The position numbers and the translations under genes are program-made. The notes below the pieces were generated by a model that did not search any database, was not told the origin of the DNA, and saw only the letters and a program-made list of their open reading frames with translations. A stretch of DNA of 64,000 bases from Streptococcus porci DSM 23759 (GTDB lineage: Bacteria; Bacillota; Bacilli; Lactobacillales; Streptococcaceae). Within the stretch, counting starts at the first letter, position 1, and every line of letters starts with the position of its first letter. Shown here one piece after another: positions 1 to 7,928 of this stretch. The DNA is taken from assembly GCF_000423765.1 (NCBI RefSeq), contig NZ_AUIP01000001.1, positions 205,283 to 269,282 on the forward strand, written 5' to 3'.

Positions 1-166
1 TGAACCTTTACCAGGAAGAATTTGAAAATAAGATGATTGCCCATATAATGAAAATTAGCCCGAGTGCCTTTAATAAGCGTTTGAAGGCTAGTGGTCTTAA
101 AATTTATTTACGCAACAAAGAATTTTCAGGGCAACTCTTCCTAGAAGCAGTAAAAGAGGAGAAATA
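1..166 (+). CDS. SatD-like protein, C-terminal fragment (partial)
   Basis: An open frame enters from the left edge in frame 3 and stops with TAA at 164-166, giving about 54 residues ending in FLEAVKEEK. The segment MKISPSAFNKRLKASG looks like a small helix-turn-helix. A SatD-family gene followed at once by a DUF3307 membrane-protein gene is the usual order in the streptococcal sat (secretion and acid tolerance) region, which is the main reason for this name. Its stop is one base before the ATG of the next gene, so the two are probably co-transcribed. The start lies outside the window, so domain content upstream cannot be judged. Confidence 0.5.
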
Positions 167-167
167 A

Positions 168-926
168 CATGACTGAACTGAACAATTTTGCGCCATATGA
201 TCTATCTCTGTCTTCCTTTCTTTCAATTATCCTCTGGCCCTAGCCCTGATTTGCCATTTTGTGGGCGATTTTCATCTTCAAAGTCAAAGGCTAGCAGATC
301 AAAAGAGAACACAGTGGAAAGCATTAGTGATTCATGTGTTCCTAGTGGGCTTGCCGTTATTGATGACCTACCTGATGCTAGGGTTAAAACCTGAACTGGG
401 CTTGTATTTTTTGAAAATTTGGTTGCTTCATGCCGCGATTGACTACACTAAATATTTTTTTAATAAAAAGGGGTACATAAAGAAAACTTGGGAAAAATAT
501 GTTTTTCTAGGAGATCAACTTCTCCATCTCCTGGCGATTTACTACCTGTATGATCAGGGTTTGGTGGAAGTGATACAGTCAGACATTCACGTTTATCCTA
601 TCCTCAATGTCATTCTCTTTTTAACGCTAATCAGTAAGCCAGTCAATATTATTTTCAAGCTCTTTTTCAGTAAATACCAACCTGATGAAGGAGGTATAGC
701 AACAAAGGCTGGTGCAGGGGCTTTAATTGGTCAGTTAGAACGATTGGTTATGGGGATATTCCTTATCTGGGGGCAGTATGCCGCTATAGGATTAGTATTT
801 ACAGCAAAATCGATAGCGCGTTTTGATCGTATTTCCAAAGATCAAATTTTTGCTGAATATTATTTGATTGGATCTTTATTCAGCATTATTAGTGTTCTTG
901 TGTTGTATGCTTTACTGATTTTATAA
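168..926 (+). pseudogene. DUF3307 membrane protein, frameshifted near its start
   Basis: The ATG at 168 has a good ribosome binding site (GAGGAG at 157-162), but its frame ends at a TAG after 24 codons. The conserved DUF3307 sequence (CHFVGDFHLQSQ and four to six hydrophobic segments) continues in another frame that is open from 201 to 926. The only start codon there with family-like sequence is GTG at 261, which would cut off the conserved first membrane segment (ALALICHF). I infer a single-base indel between about 195 and 235. The body is otherwise intact (about 240 residues), so this is either a recent mutation or a sequence error. It may correspond to the SatE-type partner of SatD; function unknown. 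Confidence 0.6.
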
Positions 927-928
927 AA

Positions 929-961
929 ATAATCCCTTGGAGAAAATTTCCAAGGGATTAT
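929..961. terminator. Bidirectional terminator
   Basis: A 12-bp perfect stem (ATAATCCCTTGG / CCAAGGGATTAT) lies between the convergent DUF3307 and eetB genes, with A-rich sequence on one side and T-rich sequence on the other. It overlaps the eetB stop codon. Confidence 0.8.
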
Positions 962-1500
962 TTGATATGCCAGCCATCTGGTAAATCCTCTTGGAATTCT
1001 TGCAGGGGCTTTATTTTTTGCAACAGGTAATTTCCTGTCAATCCGACAAAGAAACCTGATAGGATACCACTAAAGGATAAGATGGGAAGGTAATTCAGAA
1101 CCAGCCAGGATTGACCTATAAGAGCAAAAACAATAAGCTGGCCAACGTTATGCATAACTCCACCCATGACAGAGATGCCAATTACACTGACGCGTTTAGG
1201 CCCTAGCTGTTTCAGTACTAACATCATACCGTAGCTCAGCCATGTTCCTACAAATCCATAAAGAAATGTCGAAAAGGATCCAGCTAGAAAAGTTGAAATA
1301 CCTAGTCGGAGGAGGACAACTTTGAGACTATCCTTAGGCGGAAGCGTAAAAATAGCGACAATACTGACCAGATTTCCAAGTCCTAGCTTTGCGCCTGGAG
1401 CAAAGGGAAAAGGAGTTGGTAAAAAACGTTCAAAAAATGAAATAATGACAGCCTGGGCTGCCAGCATGGTCATAAAGACCAATTTACGATGGGAAACCAT
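958..1500 (-). CDS. eetB: EetB-like membrane protein (Gx transporter / Hpre_diP_synt_I family)
   Basis: A 180-residue integral membrane protein with about five hydrophobic segments. Near the N terminus it carries the family signature PFAPGAKLGLGNL (about residues 33-45), typical of the family formerly called heptaprenyl diphosphate synthase component I. In Listeria-type extracellular electron transfer loci this family is EetB, which works with EetA at the membrane step of electron export. The other members of that locus lie alongside (ndh2 divergent, eetA at 7371). No Shine-Dalgarno precedes ATG 1500; an extended -10 (TGATAAAAT) ends six bases upstream, so the transcript may be leaderless. 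A quinone-prenyl or ECF-type substrate role is the alternative reading of the family. Confidence 0.75.
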   Translation of the reverse strand: MVSHRKLVFMTMLAAQAVIISFFERFLPTPFPFAPGAKLGLGNLVSIVAIFTLPPKDSLKVVLLRLGISTFLAGSFSTFLYGFVGTWLSYGMMLVLKQLGPKRVSVIGISVMGGVMHNVGQLIVFALIGQSWLVLNYLPILSFSGILSGFFVGLTGNYLLQKIKPLQEFQEDLPDGWHIK

Positions 1501-1539
1501 AAGACTATTTTATCACAAATTAGTGAAAAATTCTAAATA

Positions 1540-1554
1540 TGATTGAAAAAATCA
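1540..1554. promoter_or_regulatory. FNR/CRP-like palindrome between eetB and ndh2
   Basis: TGATT-GAAAA-AATCA is a 5-bp inverted repeat with a 5-base spacer in the divergent eetB/ndh2 control region. It resembles an FNR-type half-site pair (TTGAT..ATCAA) but the spacer is one base too long. It is a weak candidate for redox control of the locus. Confidence 0.25.
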
Positions 1555-1627
1555 AACTATTTTGTTAGAATAATAGCGATTACAGATGCTTTTATATATT
1601 TGTAACTTATCTAAAGGAGATGTCGAA

Positions 1628-3529
1628 ATGACGAAGAATATCGTTATCGTCGGAGCTGGTTATGCTGGTGTCACAGCAGCTCGTTCGTTGGCGAAAACAT
1701 TTAAGAAAAACGATGAAGTGACTATCACTCTTATTGACAAGAACTCTTTCCATACTTATATGACTGAGTTACATGAAGTTGCAGCAGGTCGTGTTGAGCC
1801 TGAAGCAATCAAGTACGACCTTCAGCGAATTTTCAAAAAATACCCTAAAGTTGATTTGGTTACTGATAAAGTTGTTAGCATCGATTATGACAAAAAAGAA
1901 GTTGTGGCTGAGCATCAAGTTTTACCATTTGACTATCTTTTGCTTGCTATGGGTGGTGAAGCCAATGACTTCGGTATCCAAGGCGTTAAAGAACATGGCT
2001 TCAGCCTATGGTCAATTGAGGCTGCTGAAAAACTTCATGATCATATCGTTGACGCATGCTACCGTGCTATGCGTGAACATGATGAGGCTAAGCGTCGTGC
2101 TCTCCTTACCTTTACAGTCATCGGTGCTGGTTTCACAGGAATTGAGATGGTCGGTGAGCTGATTGATTGGGTTCCCATTTTGGCTAAACAATTCAAACTT
2201 GATCCGAAAGAGTTTTCGCTTAAGGTTGTTGAGGCTATGCCAAAAATCCTTAATATGGTGACCGATCGTGAACAAGTAAAAGCGACAAAATACCTTGAAA
2301 AACATGGTGTAGAGCTAGTTCTTAACGATGGCGTTACTAGTGTGACAGAAAAAACGTTACATTTGTCATCAGGACGTACAATCCCGACCTACACGTCAAT
2401 CTGGACAGCTGGTGTACAAGCGACAACAGATGCTAGTAACTTTGATATTGAAAAAGCTCGCGCTGGACGCCTAATTGCCAACGAATACATGGAAGCTAAA
2501 GGCAAGGAAAATGTGTACGTAGCTGGTGATTTGGTTTACTTTGAAGAGTCAGAAGGTCGCCCAACACCCCAAATTGTTCAAGCCGCTGAGCAAACTGGGG
2601 ACACAGCAGCAGTGAATATTGCAGCTGCCATTAAAGGTGGCGAGAAGCGTGCTTATAAAGGTAAGTACGATGGCTTTATGGTCTCAATCGGTGCCAAATA
2701 CACGGTTGCTTATGTTTATGATAAATACCATGTTTCAGGCTTTATCGCAAGCGCCATGAAGCACTTCACAAACTTGCTTTACTTCTTCACAATCAGCTCA
2801 TTCTTCAACATTGGTGCTTATCTCCGTCATGAATTTTTTGATGTCAGGGACGGCCGTAACATGTTTGGTAGCCACACATCAAGTAAAGGAAACCGTATGT
2901 GGCTAGTTCCGCTCCGTGTTTTTTATGGGTCTGTTTGGCTCTATGAGGGAATTAAAAAAGCCCTTGGTCTCTTTGGAACCAACTCTTGGTTTGGTGATAA
3001 AGTTGTCTTTCCGTTCCCTTGGTTGCAACAGGCTGCAGAAGCGACTTCAGGTGCCTCTGAAGCAGCTACTGAAACTGTTTCAGCTGCCTCAGGCGCAGCA
3101 GAAGCAACTACTGAAGCCGCTCATCAAGTCTTCAGCTTGAGTTATGCATACGGTGAGGAACCAATGCAAGTTTTGAAAGATATGCCAGACTGGTTTGAAG
3201 CGATTATGAAATTCATGCTCCCTAACCAAGATGTGGCACTCTTTATGCAAAAATTTATGACTGTCCTTGAGATTGCTATTGGTCTTGCCCTTATCGCTGG
3301 TGCCTTCGTTTGGTTAGTTAGCGCTGTTACAGCAGCTTTCGTTGTCATGTTCAGCTTATCTGGTATGTTCTACTGGGTAAATATCTGGTTTATTCCAGTC
3401 GCTATCGCTCTCATGGCTGGTGCTGGTCGCAGCTTTGGTTTGGATTACTGGATTCAACCTTGGATTGGTAGGTTCCTTGATAAGTGGATTTATGGAACTC
3501 CAAGGCATATCTATCGAAAAAAATCCTAA
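1628..3529 (+). CDS. ndh2: Type II NADH dehydrogenase with C-terminal membrane domain (EET-type Ndh2)
   Basis: A 633-residue protein that would oxidise NADH and reduce a membrane quinone. The N-terminal half is a two-dinucleotide-fold flavoprotein: FAD motif IVIVGAGYAGVTAARSL at residues 4-20, NAD motif TVIGAGFTGIEMVGEL at about 165-180, and a second FAD contact ENVYVAGDL at about 295. Ordinary Ndh2 enzymes end near residue 400; here about 230 more residues carry several membrane segments, as in the Listeria EET Ndh2. About residues 463-502 form an Ala/Thr/Ser/Glu-rich low-complexity loop. ATG 1628 has AAAGGAG eight bases upstream. A hairpin follows, and quinone-synthesis genes dmkB and dmkA follow on the same strand. 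Confidence 0.88.
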   Translation: MTKNIVIVGAGYAGVTAARSLAKTFKKNDEVTITLIDKNSFHTYMTELHEVAAGRVEPEAIKYDLQRIFKKYPKVDLVTDKVVSIDYDKKEVVAEHQVLPFDYLLLAMGGEANDFGIQGVKEHGFSLWSIEAAEKLHDHIVDACYRAMREHDEAKRRALLTFTVIGAGFTGIEMVGELIDWVPILAKQFKLDPKEFSLKVVEAMPKILNMVTDREQVKATKYLEKHGVELVLNDGVTSVTEKTLHLSSGRTIPTYTSIWTAGVQATTDASNFDIEKARAGRLIANEYMEAKGKENVYVAGDLVYFEESEGRPTPQIVQAAEQTGDTAAVNIAAAIKGGEKRAYKGKYDGFMVSIGAKYTVAYVYDKYHVSGFIASAMKHFTNLLYFFTISSFFNIGAYLRHEFFDVRDGRNMFGSHTSSKGNRMWLVPLRVFYGSVWLYEGIKKALGLFGTNSWFGDKVVFPFPWLQQAAEATSGASEAATETVSAASGAAEATTEAAHQVFSLSYAYGEEPMQVLKDMPDWFEAIMKFMLPNQDVALFMQKFMTVLEIAIGLALIAGAFVWLVSAVTAAFVVMFSLSGMFYWVNIWFIPVAIALMAGAGRSFGLDYWIQPWIGRFLDKWIYGTPRHIYRKKS

Positions 3530-3566
3530 AGAACGACACATTTTAGAAGCATTCATGCTATAATTG

Positions 3567-3606
3567 ACAGAGTTACTTCTTACTATGTAGAGGTAACTCT
3601 GTTTTC
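3567..3606 (+). terminator. Hairpin between ndh2 and dmkB (terminator or attenuator)
   Basis: Arms ACAGAGTTAC and GTAACTCTGT are followed by TTTT. A TATAAT with a TG two bases upstream of it (3559-3564) lies just before the hairpin, so it could either end ndh2 mRNA or sit at the very start of the dmkB transcript as an attenuator. Confidence 0.6.
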
Positions 3607-3679
3607 ATACTGAAACCAAAAAGTAATAACTTTATCTGACAGACAGATTTTATAACCTAATAGTAGCAAAGGAGTTTAG

Positions 3680-4672
3680 GTGGTACATCATATTTGGGAA
3701 CCCTATCCCCATATTCAAAAAAATCTTAACCGTGTCAAAGAAATCATGATTTCAGAGATGACCGTTATTCATCCTGATGTAAAAGCAAAGATTCTAGACT
3801 ACATCAACGCTCCAGGGAAGTATGTCCGAGCTGGTCTTTGTTTGTTATTTTCAGCAGATAGTGAAGGAAATATCCCTGAGGGTAAGCTCTATCTAGCAGC
3901 TTATATCGAGTTGCTTCATCTTGCGACTCTTCTTCATGATGATGTCATTGATGAGGCAAATAGCCGTCGTGGAATCATGGTTATCAATAAAAGCCATTCG
4001 AACCGCATTGCCATCTATGCAGGGGACTACCTCCTTGTCTATGCTAATCGTTTGGGTGTTAAAGGTGCGGAGCTTTTGGAAGTAACTCAGAAAGATGTTC
4101 AAATCACTAATCGCAATCTCTTGGAGCGTATTTTGGCTGGTGAATTGTCTCAGTTGATGAATCAATTTCGTTCCGACATGACTATGAAGGACTACCTGAA
4201 ACAGATTAAAGGGAAGACCGCTTTTCTCTTCGCTCTGGCTTGTCAGATCGGTGATTGGCGACCAAATATGAGTAGAAGAAGAAGTCACATCGCTTTTCAA
4301 CTAGGACAGCATATCGGCATGGCTTTTCAAATTTCAGATGATTTGATTGATTACCGGATTTCTCAGGATAATTCTGGCAAACCTCGCATGCAGGATATCC
4401 AAAACGGCATTTATACAGCACCATATCTTTTTGCGCAACACCTTTCCAAAGACTTTCAAAATCAACTGAAGACCCTCAATCTCAGAGAACTTGGAGAGGA
4501 TGATTTAGTAAAACTTTATGACTTGATGAACAAAGCAGGCGCTTTCGAGAAGACAGAGGAACTTGTTGACGCTTTTTTGAAAAAAGCCTTTGCTAGCTTA
4601 GATAAAATGGCTATCACAGAAACTGACACGATAAAACATTTCTTAGCTCAGTTGATGGATAGACAGTTCTAA
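3680..4672 (+). CDS. dmkB: Polyprenyl diphosphate synthase (demethylmenaquinone side chain)
   Basis: A 330-residue trans-isoprenyl diphosphate synthase, predicted to build the long prenyl tail for a demethylmenaquinone-type quinone. The first aspartate-rich motif is LLHDDVIDEANSRRG (about residues 90-104) and the second is QISDDLIDYR (about 217-226); KGKTAFLF precedes the second. Translation starts at GTG 3680 with AAAGGAG eight bases upstream. It sits between the quinone-reducing Ndh2 and the FMN lipoprotein. Together with the UbiA-type prenyltransferase at 6369 it matches DmkB/DmkA of EET loci. No genes for making the naphthoate headgroup are seen here, so the precursor may be taken up from neighbouring bacteria. 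Confidence 0.85.
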   Translation: MVHHIWEPYPHIQKNLNRVKEIMISEMTVIHPDVKAKILDYINAPGKYVRAGLCLLFSADSEGNIPEGKLYLAAYIELLHLATLLHDDVIDEANSRRGIMVINKSHSNRIAIYAGDYLLVYANRLGVKGAELLEVTQKDVQITNRNLLERILAGELSQLMNQFRSDMTMKDYLKQIKGKTAFLFALACQIGDWRPNMSRRRSHIAFQLGQHIGMAFQISDDLIDYRISQDNSGKPRMQDIQNGIYTAPYLFAQHLSKDFQNQLKTLNLRELGEDDLVKLYDLMNKAGAFEKTEELVDAFLKKAFASLDKMAITETDTIKHFLAQLMDRQF

Positions 4673-4722
4673 TCAAATTGTTTGATGTTTTTATAATAAT
4701 ATTTCAAATGTCCGATATAGGC

Positions 4723-4751
4723 TAGACAGCGCTTGCATTTTATGTTACAAT
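4723..4751 (+). promoter_or_regulatory. Promoter of the FMN-lipoprotein gene
   Basis: TAGACA (4723-4728), a 17-base spacer and TACAAT (4746-4751), about 30 bases before ATG 4784. This gives the lipoprotein/apbE/dmkA group its own promoter. Confidence 0.65.
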
Positions 4752-4783
4752 TACCACTATAAAGAAGGAAGGAATTTTTCAAA

Positions 4784-5275
4784 ATGAAAAAGAAAATTGT
4801 TTTAGCATCTATGCTATTTGCTTCAGTTTTGACATTAGCTGCATGTGGTAACTCATCAGAAAAAGAAACAACTACAGAAGCTACAAAAGTTGAACAAACA
4901 ACTACAGCTGCAGCAACAGAGCTTAAAGATGGTACTTACAGAGCAGAAACAGACTTTGATGAACGTGGTTGGAAAGCTGTACACACAATCACTGTTTCAG
5001 GTGGTAAAGTCACTGAGTCTACTTTCGATTATGAAAACAAAGATGGTGCTTTAAAATCTGAAGATGAAGAGTACAACAAAAATATGGAAGCAAAATCTGG
5101 CATCTCATCAAAAGATGCAACTGATAAATTGGATGCTGAGTTCCTTGAAGCACAATCAGCAGATATTGAGGTTGTATCAGGTGCAACTCATACTTCTGAA
5201 AACTTCAAGAAAACCGCAGAAGCTCTTTTGAAAGCTGCAGCAGAAGGTAATACTGAAACTATTCTTGTTAAATAA
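4784..5275 (+). CDS. pplA: FMN-binding surface lipoprotein (PplA-like)
   Basis: A 163-residue secreted lipoprotein with lipobox LAAC (Cys21). A Thr/Glu-rich linker (about 22-45) leads to one FMN_bind domain ending in VVSGATHTSENF. Thr135 in SGAT is the residue that an ApbE-type transferase would link to FMN. In EET systems this protein is the outermost carrier that hands electrons to extracellular acceptors. Listeria PplA has two such domains; this one has a single domain. The gene for the matching FMN transferase is 64 bases downstream. SD is GAAGGAAGG. A short single-domain FMN_bind lipoprotein could also donate to other acceptors such as fumarate-type reductases, but none is seen here. Confidence 0.82.
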   Translation: MKKKIVLASMLFASVLTLAACGNSSEKETTTEATKVEQTTTAAATELKDGTYRAETDFDERGWKAVHTITVSGGKVTESTFDYENKDGALKSEDEEYNKNMEAKSGISSKDATDKLDAEFLEAQSADIEVVSGATHTSENFKKTAEALLKAAAEGNTETILVK

Positions 5276-5292
5276 GTGTTATGCCACTAACC

Positions 5293-5322
5293 AAGTACCT
5301 CTTGCGAGAGAGGTACTTTTTG
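5293..5322 (+). terminator. Terminator after the FMN-lipoprotein gene
   Basis: Stem AAGTACCTCT / AGAGGTACTT followed by TTTT, 18 bases after the stop. It probably lets the lipoprotein be made in excess over the downstream transferase. Confidence 0.75.
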
Positions 5323-5338
5323 CATTAAGGAAAGGAAC

Positions 5339-6394
5339 ATGAAAAATTATTTTCTCAAGTTGCTGATACTGGCTTTCGTCATACTTTTGCCCTTATCAGC
5401 TTGTCGTTCTGAAAAAAAAGCAGAGCTGGAAGTTATTGATAAACCTGAAACACGAACAGAATCGTTACTTCATACGGTGGTTCAGCTCAGCATTTACCAC
5501 GAAAATCAAGACAAAACGATGGCTGATGCCATCGCCTATATCAAAGATATGGAAGCCCTTCTCTCAACGAATCTTGAGGGTTCCGATGTCTATAAAATCA
5601 ACCATGCCGCTGGCAAAGAGGCTGTTAAGGTGCGTAAGGAAACCTTTGAAATCCTAGAAGCTGCTATTGGTATGTCCCAAAATAGTCAGGGCAAATTTGA
5701 CGTCACTATAGGTGCTGTCAGCAATCTTTGGAAAATTGGTGATACAGACGCCAGAGTTCCAGCTCCCGAGGAAATCAGCGCTGCACTAGCTAATATTGAT
5801 TATCGCAAGATTAAGCTAAATAAGGCAGAGCAGACCGTTTATATCGAGGAGGGAATGACTTTAGAACTTGGAGCCATCTCAAAAGGCTTTATAGCTGATG
5901 GAGTTAAGGATGTATTTGAAAAACATGGTGTGACCAGAGCCATTATCAATTTAGGTGGTAATGTTCTGGTTATGGGAACATCTCCCAAATCCCCAGATGG
6001 CTGGACAGTAGGTGTTCAAAACCCTGACGCCGTACGAGGAGAGACAGTTGGAGCGGTCAAGGTGATTGATAGCTCTGTGGTGACGTCAGGCATTTATGAA
6101 CGCTACATTGAAGGCAAAGATGGTACCATTTATCACCATATTTTAGATCCAAAGACCGGTTATCCAGTCGAAAATAATATCTCTGGCGTAACGGTTTACA
6201 CAAAAACTTCTCTTCAGGGCGATGAGTTGTCCACCAGCATCTTTTTATTAGGAATTGAAGAGGGTATGAAATTGGTAAATAAGACAGCAGAAGTAGAAGC
6301 TGTTTTCATTGATAAAGACGGCGGAATTCACCTTAGCAAGGGATTGAAAAATAGATTTGAATTAAGAAATGAGGATTACCGCATTGTCGACTAA
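5339..6394 (+). CDS. apbE: FAD:protein FMN transferase, lipoprotein (ApbE / FmnB)
   Basis: A 351-residue ApbE-family enzyme that transfers FMN from FAD to a Thr in target proteins outside the cell. It has a signal peptide with lipobox LSAC (Cys22), so it is anchored on the outer face of the membrane. Family landmarks visible are LELGAISKGFIADGV (about 178-192), IINLGGNVLVMG (about 202-213) and the C-terminal substrate/metal region HHILDPKTGYPVENN (about 263-277). The obvious substrate is the FMN_bind lipoprotein encoded just upstream. The 3' end overlaps the start of the UbiA-family gene by up to 26 bases, indicating translational coupling. Confidence 0.9.
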   Translation: MKNYFLKLLILAFVILLPLSACRSEKKAELEVIDKPETRTESLLHTVVQLSIYHENQDKTMADAIAYIKDMEALLSTNLEGSDVYKINHAAGKEAVKVRKETFEILEAAIGMSQNSQGKFDVTIGAVSNLWKIGDTDARVPAPEEISAALANIDYRKIKLNKAEQTVYIEEGMTLELGAISKGFIADGVKDVFEKHGVTRAIINLGGNVLVMGTSPKSPDGWTVGVQNPDAVRGETVGAVKVIDSSVVTSGIYERYIEGKDGTIYHHILDPKTGYPVENNISGVTVYTKTSLQGDELSTSIFLLGIEEGMKLVNKTAEVEAVFIDKDGGIHLSKGLKNRFELRNEDYRIVD

Positions 6395-7340
6395 ATACAA
6401 CACAATGACTCTGCCTATTTTTCTAGAATTTGTTGAGATACGTACCAAAGTTGCTAGCGTTTTTCCGATGTTTATTGGAATTTTTTGGGCAAGTTATCAT
6501 TATCACGCTTTTAATTTACTAAACACTTTTTTGTTTATCTTAGCAGTTATCAGTTTTGACATGTGTACAACAGCTATCAACAATACTATGGATTATATAA
6601 AAGCACTAGACGAATCTTATAAAGAGAAAGATAATGTTATTGGGGCTAACCAGCTAAACTTTCAACAAATGGTGCATATTATTCTCGGCTTGCTAGCTTT
6701 TTCAATAGTTGTATCTCTCGGTTTGGTTTGGCGAACAGATTTAATTCTTTTACCCATGGGCGTTCTTTGCTTTTTAATTGGTATTTTTTATACCTTTGGT
6801 CCCATGCCCTTATCGCGCTTACCATTAGGGGAGATTTTTTCCGGGACTACCATGGGCTTCGGCATTTTCTTTCTAGCTATCTTTATTCAAAAGCCTGAGT
6901 TGCTGATATCAAGCCATTTTTCAGCAAATATCTTCCACGTTAGCCTGGCCTGGTTTGAACTACTGAAAACGATTTTCCTCAGTCTCCCTCTAGTGTTTCT
7001 GATTGCTAATATCATGTTGGCTAATAATCTTTGTGATTACGAACAAGATATTAAAAATGGCCGTTTCACCCTTGTTCATTATATTGGAAAAAGCAGGGGC
7101 ATCACACTTTATACCCTTTTAAACCTTTCCTCATGGCTTCTGTGGCTTGTTTACCCATTAGCAGGGCTTTTACCTAAATGGACTTATCTAGGTCTGATTT
7201 TGATTGTTGCTGACCTCAAATTTTTACAAGCTTTTCGCAAAGAGCAAGTCAAGCGACTGACATTTATCAACGCCATCAAGAGTTTCGTTCTATTCTCGAC
7301 CCTATATCTGATAAGCCTTATCCTAGCAACGCTATTATAA
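6369..7340 (+). CDS. dmkA: UbiA-family prenyltransferase (DmkA / MenA-like)
   Basis: A membrane prenyltransferase of about 310-323 residues with eight to nine hydrophobic segments. It is predicted to join the polyprenyl diphosphate made by DmkB to 1,4-dihydroxy-2-naphthoate, giving demethylmenaquinone. The first UbiA aspartate motif appears as NNTMDYIKALDE (about residues 72-83), and the second as NLCDYEQDIKNGR (about 220-232). The start is uncertain: ATG 6369 has a weak SD, while TTG 6384 has GAGG nine bases upstream and fits the overlap with apbE. No methyltransferase gene follows, which agrees with a demethylated quinone as end product. Confidence 0.82.
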   Translation: MRITALSTKYNTMTLPIFLEFVEIRTKVASVFPMFIGIFWASYHYHAFNLLNTFLFILAVISFDMCTTAINNTMDYIKALDESYKEKDNVIGANQLNFQQMVHIILGLLAFSIVVSLGLVWRTDLILLPMGVLCFLIGIFYTFGPMPLSRLPLGEIFSGTTMGFGIFFLAIFIQKPELLISSHFSANIFHVSLAWFELLKTIFLSLPLVFLIANIMLANNLCDYEQDIKNGRFTLVHYIGKSRGITLYTLLNLSSWLLWLVYPLAGLLPKWTYLGLILIVADLKFLQAFRKEQVKRLTFINAIKSFVLFSTLYLISLILATLL

Positions 7341-7369
7341 AAATGCTGAGTTTTCTCAGCATTTTTGTT
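7340..7369. terminator. Bidirectional terminator dmkA / eetA
   Basis: AAATGCTGAG / CTCAGCATTT stem between the convergent dmkA and eetA genes, with A and T runs flanking both sides. Confidence 0.8.
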
Positions 7370-7370
7370 T

Positions 7371-7811
7371 TTAAAGAGGTAAGATCAGCTCCTCATCGTC
7401 AGAGTCAGTTCCCTCAGGAGCAATAATCTCGATAATAAGCTGATGAGGAAGACAGATGGATAGCTGATGTTCCTTGCTTATCCAGCCTGTATTAACCGCA
7501 ATCTGGTCGGGGCTATTGTCTTCTTTAACTCGGATACGATCACCGTCAATTTCCACAATATTATATTGGCCTTCAGCGGGATAATAAGTCTTTTCCAGAT
7601 GTTTGCCACCAGGAATTAAGTCAAATTCGTCAACAATATCACCATGGATTTTCACGACAGCAACTAGGTGAGTTTCGGTAGAAACCGTTTGATGACTTTG
7701 GCGATACCAAGTATATGCTAAAGGTAAAAATGATAACATGATAGACAAACCGATAAATACATAATCAAAAGGTTTGAAATTTGATAAGATGTTTTTTTTA
7801 GAAGATTTCAT
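7371..7811 (-). CDS. eetA: EetA-like NusG domain II protein
   Basis: A 146-residue protein with one N-terminal membrane anchor (about residues 14-36) and an extracytoplasmic NusG_II-type beta domain (HLVAVVKIHGDIVDEF through the C terminus). Such proteins are EetA in extracellular electron transfer loci and act beside EetB and Ndh2. The tail is acidic (GTDSDDEELILPL). I chose ATG 7811 (MKSSKKN), because the upstream in-frame ATG at 7883 would add 24 residues before the membrane anchor that are unlike this family. No clear SD precedes 7811; a promoter ends seven bases upstream (see 7819-7847). A longer product from 7883 is possible. Confidence 0.72.
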   Translation of the reverse strand: MKSSKKNILSNFKPFDYVFIGLSIMLSFLPLAYTWYRQSHQTVSTETHLVAVVKIHGDIVDEFDLIPGGKHLEKTYYPAEGQYNIVEIDGDRIRVKEDNSPDQIAVNTGWISKEHQLSICLPHQLIIEIIAPEGTDSDDEELILPL

Positions 7812-7818
7812 CTTATTT

Positions 7819-7847
7819 ATTGTAAAGGAAAAAAGATGAAAAGTAAA
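7819..7847 (-). promoter_or_regulatory. Candidate leaderless promoter of eetA
   Basis: On the minus strand, TTTACT (7842-7847), a 17-base spacer and TACAAT (7819-7824), then seven bases to ATG 7811. Transcription would start at or next to the A of the start codon. Confidence 0.45.
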
Positions 7848-7928
7848 GATAGGAACATTTGTTACATAATTATATTTACGCAATATAGGTTGGACTATTA
7901 TCTATTATAATGGAAGAAACCCACAAAC

